This document shows positions 45,867 through 55,513 of a DNA stretch of 64,000 nucleotides, piece after piece. The first letter of the stretch is position 1. Each line of letters opens with the position of its first letter. The stretch is from Asterochloris sp. CNOR1. Its lineage: Eukaryota > Chlorophyta > Trebouxiophyceae > Trebouxiales > Trebouxiaceae. The stretch is from positions 2,914,001-2,978,000 of the forward strand of contig OZ017749.1 of the NCBI GenBank assembly GCA_963969365.1. Direction: 5' to 3'. A model generated the notes under the pieces. It worked only from the letters and a program-made list of their open reading frames with translations, searched no databases and had not been told where the DNA came from. The position numbers and the translations under genes are program-made.

Positions 45867-46812
45867 TCAGTTAAGCTGGCTCTTAACGTTCTGCAAGACA
45901 ATGAGGTGCGAGTTGTTGATCAACAAACGTCAGCGGCAAAGCAACACGCAAAGAGTGAGAGTGTGCAGGAAGAAACCCAAGCTACAGGCACCTGCAAGCC
46001 ACAGCAAGAACATGATCAGATGAGCAGTAGCTTACCCCCTTGGCCTCGTGGTACTTGCCTGCACACAAGAGTGGCACAAGTCAGTTGCAGACAGAGTTGA
46101 GCGATCTCTTTGTGAGTGTGTTGAGCAGCAGACACAGCATTGCAGCAACCACAGCAGGCCCACCCTTAGCATCGCCCTTCAGGTCCTTGGCAGCACCTGC
46201 TCAGGCAGCAGGAGAGCAGTTTGTAGTGAAATAGCACGAATGAGCAAGAGATGTTGAGCAGGACAGGAAGACAGCAGCCATATGGCTGCTTAAGCTGATT
46301 TGTATGGCTCACCCTTCACAGAGTCATCATCCCTGAATGCCTTGAAAAGGATCACGCCACCAATGACTGCAGACGCAGCAGAAAGGGGTGACCTCAATGG
46401 CTGGCATCATACAGCTGAGGACAGCCAGCAGAAGGCATCCTACACCATATCCCCCATCAATGCTGTGCAATCTTGACCAAGCTTCAAGATGATGTCAAAG
46501 GCTGCATGCTGCTCAGAGCCAGCATGCCGGGCTGGGGCATAACCTGCCCTAAGACAGGCGAGCAGCCTGCCAGCACACCGCACCCACATCTGAGCTTGAT
46601 CTGGTCAAGATGTTGCACTGCCAGAGCCACGCTTCAGAGCTTCAGGCAGGACCCTGAGCGCAGCCTGCCACCACCCCTGAGCGCAGCCTGCCACCACCAG
46701 TCAACAGACCACCCACACAACAGAACAGGAGACCTCCTTCATTGCTTGAAAGGCTGAGCTCACCGGCAGCGACACCCACGGCGATCTTGACAATGTCGTC
46801 TGAGGTAGCCAT
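45867..46812 (-). CDS. 60-aa single-pass membrane peptide with Lys-rich tail, five micro-exons
   Basis: Exons 46812-46764, 46366-46313, 46196-46164, 46058-46036 and 45890-45867 (49, 54, 33, 23 and 24 nt) each have a GT donor and CAG acceptor, and all four junctions are in phase. The product starts MATSDDIVKIAVGVAAVIGG, has one hydrophobic helix at about residues 8-25, then a charged tail with repeats of the type KGAAKDLKGDAKGKYHEAKG, ending VKSQLN. The repeat looks like LEA/CsbD-type hydrophilic stress proteins, anchored by a helix; function and membrane are unknown. A TGTAA follows 48 nt after the stop. No open frame longer than about 20 codons marks it, so it is easily missed; it could still be a chance chain, but phase, residue pattern and poly(A) signal agree. 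Confidence 0.6.
46652..46697. repeat. 23-bp tandem duplication
   Basis: Two exact copies of a 23-bp unit (46652-46674 and 46675-46697, starting ccctgagcgcagcctgcc) inside the first intron of the 60-residue peptide gene. Confidence 0.93.
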
Positions 46813-47544
46813 TTGAGAGGTTGTGAGCTGAATATGAACTGCAGGGGGGGCAGGCAAAGTGTTGTGAGCTGGCACAGTCAAACACAGCCAGCTGCAGGAC
46901 ATATCCAGGGTACACTGGCCCTGAGGCCATGCCCCCCTCATGGCTGCCCTGCCATGCACCCCTTGGGACTATGCAGGGACCCTCAGGGGCAGGGCAGTGG
47001 AACGCGGCAGCACGGGTGTCAGCCGACCACCAGCTGCTCGCTGGCGTCTCAGTCAATCCGTGGACAGCAGGCGTTCTCCCGGGCTCACCTGGAGGCAGAG
47101 ATGTGAATGAGGAGCGCTTCAAAAGTTTTGCGGGCGTCTTTCCCTTTTAAGATAATGCTCAGGCAAACTCGGAGCACTGCACCCCATCAAGTCGCGCAAG
47201 TGCCCACCAGCCCCACTTCCTTAGGCAAGTAGATTGTGCCGTCCTTGGGTGGCGAATCGTACTGCCACATCGACCACCGATGGCATCTCTCTGTGTCCTG
47301 TCTGCGCATATGCCACCGTGACTGTGATGCGTCGTGAGGCCTCTGGCACGTCCAGATCGTGGCAAGGCTGCTTCTCGTCTCCCTGATCACCATTGTCATG
47401 CATGACCTGGCACCAGGGGCCCATCACTCCCATGTGGCATGACAAGCAGTTGCACATGTAGCAGAGAGGATCTGGTGTAGCAGCCACGCCGCAACCACAA
47501 AACCCCAGGGACACCCATCGTGCCCCGCCTGCAGGCTTGCAGCC
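46813..47544. promoter_or_regulatory. Divergent region, 60-aa peptide gene / rhodopsin
   Basis: About 730 bp between outward-facing ATGs must hold both promoters. A minus-strand open frame at about 47187-47399 ends with a protein-like stretch (PPKDGTIYLPKEVGLVGTC) but has no start exon or splice partner I can support. No light-response element is recognised. Confidence 0.45.
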
Positions 47545-49633
47545 ATGGACGCCGCAGCTGACATGATCGAGAAGGGAAAGCAGCATCTGCCAGAGGTCCT
47601 GAAGATCACCCATGCAGGACACAATGCCCTCAGCGTGGTCTGCGTGGCCTTCGCAGCAGCAACCAGTGAGCCCCTCCACGATTTTGCTGTCACAGTGCTT
47701 TTGCCTGTCATATTGTTCCACTTTGCTAAACTGTCGTTATGCTTGCAGTCATCTTCCTTGCCCTTGGCATGCGCGAAGCCCCTGCTCGCCGGGAGCACTT
47801 CTGTAAGTCTTGCAGAAAGTGGCCCTTGTGTCCTGTTCTACATGTTGTCTGCTGCTTGGGCGTCTCTGCAGCAAGCGCTCTGGTCAGGCCCGCTGCCGGC
47901 CTGAACTCTGCATGGTCTCTGCACTGCAGATGCCACCACTGTGGTGACATGCATGGCATTCCTCAGCTACTACGCAATGTCTACCGGCTATGGATGGACC
48001 ACCGTCTCCGTTGGCAACTCCGACATGGCCCGCCAGTTCTTCTACGCCCGTTACATTGACTGGGCTGTCACCACCCCCCTGCTGCTGGTGAGGGCTGGAG
48101 CTGGCAAGCAGTTTGCTTTTGAGTCTGTATACGTTAGCACCATCTATGTTGGATTTGCATCAGCTGCTCGGCGACCGAGCCTGGCTGACAACCATTACCT
48201 GGTGGGGCGGGAGACAGACTTGACCATCACACCTTCTTCCCAGATAGACTGCTTCCCCATGCAGGTGGATGTCTTCCTGCTGGCTCGTGTCAGCTGGGGC
48301 GCCATTGGCTGGGTCATCTTTGCTGACCTTGGCATGGTAAGCACTGACTTGCTCCTGAAGTCCATGTAAGCCTAAGACCTGCCAGGCGCTGCAGCTGTCA
48401 CCTGCCAGGCCCGTGCTTTCGTCATGTCCTGGGCATATTGGAGAGCTCCTCTTGTCAGCCTGCTTCCTTCTAACTCCCAAATGGCATTTACGTATCACCA
48501 GCGTGACTAAGCTGATGTGGGCTGCAGATTGTGACTGGGCTGCTGGGCGCCCTTGTCCCAGACGCATCCCGTTGGGGCTGGTTTGCTATTGGCTGCATCT
48601 TCATGCTGGTGAGGCCTGCCTTGTGACAAATCTGTGATTGCCAGCCGTGGTAGGCTGGTAAACTGAGCCCATCACTCACTTTGCTATGTAGGGAGCACTT
48701 AGCATGAGTTGTATGCTCATCTAGCAGCAATTGCGACCTGCTGCAAAACAATGCGAGGGGCTGTTCTGTGCTTTGCCAACCCAGCTGCCTGACTCAGGTC
48801 TGCACATATTCTTTGTCTCTACAGGCCATCTTCTACCAGCTGCTGACCGAGACCCGTGCAGCCGTTGAGAAGCGTGACTCCAGCCTCGTAGGCTTCTACA
48901 ACAGCCTGGTGCTTGGCCTGGCTGCCCTATGGACTGCCTGTAAGTTTGTGCTTCGGCAGGCCTGCCCTGAAGCAGCAGTTTGGCTTGGCACAGAGCAAGC
49001 CGCCTGTGGACTGGCTGCCAGTTGTGTACTAAGCAGGCTTTGCTATGTCTGATGTTTCAGCTCTTGGCTGGCCTCTGCTGCAGTCCTGTCTCGGCAGCCT
49101 TTTCTTTGAAGCATGTCCCTATTGGCAATGTCATCCTGTCCACTCTGTGACCAAGTTCTGCTGCTGCCCGCAGACCCCATTGTGTGGGCCCTGGCAGAGG
49201 GCACCAACTACATCTCTGCCAATGTGGAGGTGAGCTGCACAGATGCCTGTTGGCACCCTGCGCACCTCATCCCTAGCGCTGCTGCCTGTGCGCACCTAGA
49301 TCTGCATGGACTTGTGCCAAATCTGCCCCCCCGCTTACACACAACTTCAACTCTGCCTGCAGACCTACTGTTATGCTGTCCTGGATGTGGCAGCCAAGAT
49401 TGGCTTCGGCGCCGTCATCATTGGCAGCAACAACCGCTTGATGGAGAGCTACGGCATTGGCAGGCGGGTGCTGCCCTGCTGAAAGTTGATTTGGATCTTG
49501 CGAGTGTGGAATATAAATTCTTGGCCCTTCCATGCAAATGGCGCCTGTCACTTGCTCCGACTCTGACATGCTGCTCTTCCTCTGTGGCAGGGGTGCAGTG
49601 GGCGATGCTGAGGCTGCACTGCTGCAGGAATGA
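47545..49633 (+). CDS. Type-1 (microbial) rhodopsin, probable light-driven outward proton pump
   Basis: Exons 47545-47665, 47749-47802, 47930-48087, 48244-48336, 48528-48608, 48825-48939, 49174-49229, 49363-49463 and 49591-49633 give 273 residues and seven helices. Compared with bacteriorhodopsin, every pump residue is present: Arg99 (R82), Asp102 (proton acceptor D85), Thr106 (T89), Asp113 (proton donor D96), Glu216 and Glu226 (E194/E204 release pair), Asp234 (D212) and Lys238 (K216, the retinal Schiff-base Lys) in VLDVAAKIGFG. Leu110 at the L93 position predicts green absorption. Helix C reads ARYIDWAVTTPLLL; helix F reads LWTAYPIVWALAEG. The last junction is uncertain: a GC donor at 49463 gives a short tail (AVGDAEAALLQE), whereas a GT donor at 49467 with acceptor before 49599 gives a roughly 363-residue protein with a long basic tail ending at 49907. 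Confidence 0.95.
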
Positions 49634-49973
49634 GTTGTCAGCCAAATCCAAGCAGCGCTCCAAATTGCCTGCCAAAAAAAAGGGTATCTTTGGCGCCCTG
49701 ACTGCCCCTGTGTACAGGCAACAGTGTGCTGTTGCGCCTTCAACCAACACCTCCCGTGTCCACGCACCCAAGTCCATCAGATCTTCCCCCAACCTGCTGA
49801 CCTCAAGGCCCATTGCCGGCAGGCTGCAGGCAGCCTATCGTGCTCCTCGGCAAATCGCTGCCCAGCAATGTCTGAATACCTGCTCTGCTTTTTGCAAGGC
49901 CTTCTGACAGTAGCTGCTTTCAAAACTGTGCTTACTTCCACCTGCAATAGCCTGTTGCTCATTGAAAGCTGTT

Positions 49974-49978
49974 TGTAA
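49974..49978 (+). terminator. Candidate poly(A) signal TGTAA of the rhodopsin gene
   Basis: The first convincing TGTAA after the rhodopsin exons is here, 341 nt after the short-form stop and 67 nt after the long-form stop. It therefore fits either ending, slightly better the long one, and abuts the end of the convergent TMEM161 gene at 49990. Confidence 0.35.
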
Positions 49979-49989
49979 ACCTGACATTC

Positions 49990-52900
49990 TTATACCAGTT
50001 GGAGAATGCCGGCACTGGAAAGCATTAGTATCAAGGCGCTGTATAGACAACAGCAGGTGCAGGTGAAGAAAGCTGTGAAGGTGGCAATGCTGTGGCAGAA
50101 GGCCTGAGGTAGCTTCAGCACCTGCATGCTCCCTCCTCCTAGCCAAGGCCTCCCTGGCATGCCTTCCTTATCCTCTTGAAGCATCACCATCCCACAACCC
50201 AGCAGAATGACGGAGGGAGCCAGGCACTGCACCGCTACCTGCATCAGATGCACTGCCAACATCAGCTGCTGACAGGGGCAGCCAGCACTGACTCTACAAG
50301 TGGCAATGAGAGGTCTTGTGAAAGCTGTTGCAGGGTGCAGGCCCCAGAACCAGCCCAGCTGGACGTGCGGTGATGAGCAGCGCAGGTCAGGGCGCAGGCC
50401 CACGATGGCAGTCAACACACACAAGCCAACAAGCACCCAGCTACGTGACACAGGCCAACACACACCCAGCTCACCTTGACACGCAGGTAGTTGACAAGGC
50501 TGGCTTTTCGCCGAACCTGGTCCCCGAGGGTGCCTCCGCCCTTGCCTGCCTGCACACAAGACCACCAGAGTGACCCCTCTGCCCTCCCAACGTTTCTGTT
50601 CATGGAGATCTGGCTGCAGCCCAGACTCGATGCTGTGAGGCAAGTGCAGAGTAGGCACTCAGCCCGGGACCCTCTTCCTGCCCCACCAGGGGCCATGTCC
50701 AAGGGCATCCCAGGAAGGCCACCTCTCTGGGCTCAGGCTGCAGAGTGTGTCGCTGCACCACCAGCGCGAGGCGCATGCACCCTGCCCGAAGAGGGTTTGC
50801 ATGCACCCTGCCAGAGGGATTGCACGCACTCTGCCAGAGGAGGGACTGCATGCATCGGAGCCCTTCCTACCTTCTTGGGCCCATGTTTTAGAGAGTGCCA
50901 GTGCACAACCACAGTATCCATGTAGGCCTGCACCAGCTGGCGCACAGACAGCAGCTGCAGGGCCGCAGCTAGCAGCAGGCCCACAGCCTGCACCTGGCGC
51001 AGCTTGGCGTCTGACAGGAAGAAGAGCTCCTGCAGGAGGGGCTTGACCTGCGGGCAGCCACCAGCAGGCATCACACCTGTAGCAGCAGCTGGTTTACTTG
51101 CTCGCTCCACTAGCCCGCACTGCGGAGTTGCAACAGACTCGCAGGCAATGCCTTGCGGCACGAGCTGCAGAGCACTGCATCTTGTGGCTGCCATGCTCGT
51201 CGAGGCTCATGCCACCAGTCAGGCAGATGAGCTGTCAGACGGAGCACTTGGAGCATGGGCACAGCAGAACATCTCACCCAGATGAGGCCCAGCACAGCCG
51301 GCAAAGCCACGCTGGCGTACAGACGTGTGACCTCGGAGCCCAGGGCCTGGGACCCCTTCAGCTCTTGCAGCACTTTGGGCGGCTCTGCGATCAAGACAAA
51401 CCCCCGCATCATGCGCGTGCAGGGCGTGAAGAGCAGCGCCGCCAGCACCCCGCCCAGGGGGATGTACAGGGCCGCCAGGTATGCCCCCTTGAGGTGCAGC
51501 TCTGGGAAGTCCTGCATCTGCAGGGGGACACTGCGCGCCTCAGGAGGGTGCAGGCGATCAAAACTCTGCATGTTCTGTATGCTCCCTGAGAGGTGCACCT
51601 GCAGCAGGTCCTGCATGCGCGGGCGGGATAGCAGGCACCCAACAGGTGCAAACACACAGCCAGGTGGGTGCCCGACAGCAAGTCTCCATTTGCAGGGGTC
51701 AGGTGTACCACTCCATGGGCTCACAGCCTGCAGGTTTATGGTGTTTCAGGCTGACTGCCTGACAAGCATCGGCTGCTGGACAGTCTGCCACTTGCCACCG
51801 TACATAGGGTACAACAGGCTGCCGAAGGCTCCAGGGCGATGTGTATGCAGTGCATGGCGGGCTGGTCGCTCCAGGGCGGCCATGCTCTGTGGAGGAAGCC
51901 CTGCTGGCCAGGCTGGTGAGTGCTTGTGGGCCCCAGGGCACTCGCAGCAAGCCCTGGGCATCATTCCCTGACGAAGTGTGTTGCAACGACACTTCAGTCA
52001 TCGCAGGGCACTACAACAGGGCAGACGGGGCTGTTCGGAAAACCCTGCTCACCAGGCTGCCCAGGTCATGCTGTCCTTGTGCATTGGCTGCCCCAGCACA
52101 GTAACCCCAGGTTCACAACCCAAGTCTGATTCTGAAGACCTCTGTACTGGCCGCTCAGCATGGCCCGTCTAGGCCGGGTCAGGTGAGGCTGCCCTGCACC
52201 GCCAGAAACCTGCTCACTTGGCTGCTCAGCCCCCACTCACTCGCGCATCGTCTGGGCCCAGCACCCGGGCTCCCAGCGCCTGCCAGGCCTCCCCCAGAGC
52301 ATCGGCAGCTTCCTGCGTGCCAAAGGACAGCAGGGCTGGGGAAGGGACGAACACAGCCACTGCTGCCGCCACCATTCCAACAAAGCCCAGGCCAGCAATG
52401 TAGTACTTGTCACTGGTGGCTGTGACTTTCGAAAAGACCTCGATCTGCAGGCAGGCATGCAGCAGAGTGAGCCATGCGTGGCAGACGCAGTGCTGATCTC
52501 TGCAGCCACAAGGGCTGCGCATGTATTGGCGTGGCTATGCTTGGACTTGACACTGGTGGCTGAGGTGCTTGGTGAAATGGTCACATGCAGCGGTCAGCCC
52601 CTCGAGGTTGTGGGAGTCGCCTGCCCGCCTGGGGCAAGGGAGAGGCTCTGCACAGAGCAGGCCCAGACTTGGCAACTGTCGTGGCCTGCTCAGAAGTCAG
52701 ATTCTGCTTGTGGTGAATCTGCTACTCAGGCCCAGCGACAGTGCAATGGTCAAGAGCAATGAAGAGTCACAACAAGGGGTGACTACAGAGTCAGGTGGGC
52801 AGCCTTATGTCTGCAGGTCTACATGAAGTCAGGTCTGTGGCATGCTGAATGCATTCAAGGTGCTGCAGCTCACCCTGATCAGGGCGTACAGCGCCACCGC

Positions 52901-54669
52901 AACAGCAGCAAAGGCAAACAGGGTAGACATGGGGTTGGTGGGGGCGCCCAGCAAGCACAGCGCCTCGCCGTACGCAAAGTTGGCCAACGCCACAGGGATG
53001 AAGGTGACCTGCAGTCAGAGAAGGCATCAATTCATCAAGGTCAACAGCGGGGGCAGCCAGTGGGGAGGGCTGACAGGCGCAGGTACAGACCAATACCTCA
53101 GCAGCCAACAGCAGAATGGGTCCAGATCAAGCAGATGACTGACAGTGGCAGACAGGAACCATGCAGATCAGCCCAGACGTCAACAGGGGAGAACCTGCAG
53201 GAAGACCTGAGGCAGAGAGAATCCCCATGCTGCTCTACATGACAGCAAAGCTGGCACAGGTGCTGGTGTCTGCCCTCGAGAACATGCAGGCAAGCCTGCT
53301 CACTTGCTGCGGAGCATGCTGTGCCTTTGCAGCAACAGCCAGCCTCCCCCCCTTCCCCCCCAACCCGCCTCATCCATCCTTCCCTGGCTCCCCCGTGGCA
53401 AGTAACCGACGCCATAGATGCCGCTATGGTCTGGCCTGGACCCCAGCTTGATGCAGCCTTTGCCACCATGCCAGACGTGGCCCCCAGCCTGCAGCCCGCG
53501 GCCATATGTACCGATCTGGGCGGTTGCTCCTGATGTGGTGCATTGCCTGATGCCAGTCACCGCCATCAGCCTGGCTTCCAGCACACCGCATGCCACAACA
53601 TGCCACAACTCATCAGACTGTGCACTGCTCACCAGAGTATCTAGCGTGCCAAAGTGGGCCGTCCCCTCTACGTGCTGCATGGCCAGGGGCACAGACACCA
53701 GCGAGTTGACGCCATCCAATCTCATCTCCTGCTTCCTGTCTCTCAGCTCCTGCTGCTTGGTGCGCTTGCGCAGGTCGCCCTGACTGCTGGAAGCAGGCTG
53801 CGTGTTGTCCACCTCTGGGTCTGATACCTGCACGCAGGAGTGAGCTCCCAAATGGTGGCTGGAGCCCAGGCCGGCTGCGTGCCGCCATCTCTGGGTCTGA
53901 CAACTGCACTGCAGATGTGGCGCCTCCCAGACCAGCTGCAGCTGTGCTTGAAGGGGGCTGCTGCGGATTCAGGCACCTGCACTCAGCAGGCGACTGGCAA
54001 CATGGGCCTGCGGTCTTCTGGTGCTGGCAGCAGCCAGACTGCTGGGCCCCCTCAGGGGCAGGGGTGAGGTTTATGGTTTGCCTGCAGTGAAGCAGTGGTG
54101 TCGGAAGACTGCATGCCATCCAGCTCTGGGCCCGAGACTTCGAGATGTGATGGGGTGGTGCAGTGGCCGCCGTCTCTGCATTGCTGCTACAGCGTATGCA
54201 AGCTGAGGCACTGCCGGTCTGGCCTGCCAGTGTTGATGCCATATCAGCAGTCACCCACGCCAGTCAGGCCCACAGCCTCCAGGTGGCAGGCAGGCGACCT
54301 GTGCCGCGCAGAACAGCAGCACTGCAAGGTGCAGGTACCCTCACCACAAAGGTGTGAAGCCCCTGCAGAAGCCGGGCTGCCAGGTTCCACCTGCAGCAGG
54401 GATGGGTGAGCAGTGTCTGAAGTAGGTCAGTCGATGCCTGAGGTTATCAGCTGAGCATGGGCTGCTTTGCAAGGTGTGATGCACGCAAGGGCACTCTGGT
54501 GCAATCTGCAGCAGATTGGAAGCAGTGCTGCACGGGGAAAGCATGGCAACGGTTTGATGGGATGAGTATCAAGGAGGCAGCACATTGCAGGATCTTGCCT
54601 GTCCCTGCACCACTTTGTGAGCACCAGGGTGAGGACAATGTTGCCTAGAGTATTGCCGAGCACTGCCAT
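49990..54669 (-). CDS. TMEM161 family multipass membrane protein
   Basis: Nine exons in phase give 463 residues, close to animal TMEM161A/B (about 480): 54669-54599, 54390-54345, 53827-53633, 53008-52874, 52444-52241, 51517-51278, 51047-50871, 50549-50475, 50238-49990. Order matches the family: an N-terminal helix (MAVLGNTLGNIVLTLVLTKW) followed by RWNLAARLLQGLHTF, a charged soluble loop (DLRKRTKQQELRDRKQEM), then helices such as YYIAGLGFVGMVAAAVAVF, LAALYIPLGGVLAALLFTP, the family-typical LSVRQLVQAYMDTVVVHWHSL, and a C-terminal membrane pair. Animal members affect cardiac rhythm and oxidative-stress tolerance; the biochemical role is unknown. Exon 1 ends with a GC donor (ACAG|GCAAGA). Long introns carry a 25-bp repeat (50771-50855), a C-rich tract near 53346, and look-alikes of the exon 3 start. 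Confidence 0.88.
50771..50855. repeat. 24-25-bp degenerate tandem repeat in a TMEM161 intron
   Basis: Three and a half imperfect copies of a unit containing gcatgcaccctgcc(c)gagggg-type sequence, at 50771-50795, 50796-50819, 50820-50844 and a partial copy to 50855, inside the intron between exons 7 and 8. Confidence 0.75.
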
Positions 54670-55513
54670 GGCCACAGAATGCAGAGAACCTGCAACTACA
54701 CCGACACTTCCAGCACAAGGAATTCTGATCTGAAGAGCAGCTTAGGTCATCTAACTGACATGACAGATGCAAATTTCTCTGATGGGACTCGCCAGTGCAT
54801 CTGCTATGTATCGCTCTGGTGATGCTGTGCACACTACTGAATTCAGCAGTTTGCAACCTCACAAACCAGATCCATCTCTGTTGCATCAAGTGTCTGGCTT
54901 TACCAGATCTGCTTGCGGCTGCACCATGAAATGGAGAACCAGATCTAGGAATGGCCAGATGTCAGCCCTGTCACTGCATCCGAAGAAGCACTGCTAACGA
55001 ACCATTCTGCGGCTTATGGGTAAGCACTCAGGTGCATTTCACAGCTTCAAAGATGTCTCTTCAATCTTGATATGGTGCACAGCGGGTAGAAGGGTGCAAT
55101 TCATGGGCAGCTGGCCACGCCAGCAGGGATCATCAGGGTCTTGCACAGGCGGGGACGATACTATTAGATAGTAGTAAAGGCGGGTGCAACTGGCACAAGG
55201 GGTGAGCAAAGAGGAATTGACAAGTGCTACAAAGGTATTGAGGCGGGAAAGAGCAGTTGATGCCAAAGCCACAGCAGAACGTCTCAGAGGGGCTTGATGA
55301 AAAAAGATGGACTCTGGGTAAATTGCAATTCCTGGGACTTATGCTGTGATCAACGCCTCAGGCGAACCGAATGTGGGATGAGCCTCCTTATCACTGATGC
55401 TGCTAGAAAAATCTGCAGCCATACAGGATAAGCCTGTCAATGTCAGCCATTGCATGGCCCATGCGATGGCCCAAGAGGTCCATCAGGTGCAAGCAGGTGA
55501 CTCACTCATCCGG
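54670..55513. other. Unannotated stretch upstream of TMEM161
   Basis: About 840 bp between the TMEM161 start and the open end of the kinase gene. By eye it is less GC-rich and poorer in CTGCAG than its surroundings. It holds small open frames on both strands (minus 55272-55039; plus 54767-54997 and 55397-55723, the last running on into the next stretch) that have neither splice signals nor recognisable protein. It must include the TMEM161 promoter; the remainder may be a decayed insertion (inference). Confidence 0.4.

Noticed and set aside
47187-47399. Minus-strand open frame ending with PPKDGTIYLPKEVGLVGTC
   Set aside because: It reads like protein for about 28 residues, but there is no start exon, no in-phase splice partner and it lies in the rhodopsin/peptide promoter region; kept only as a note.
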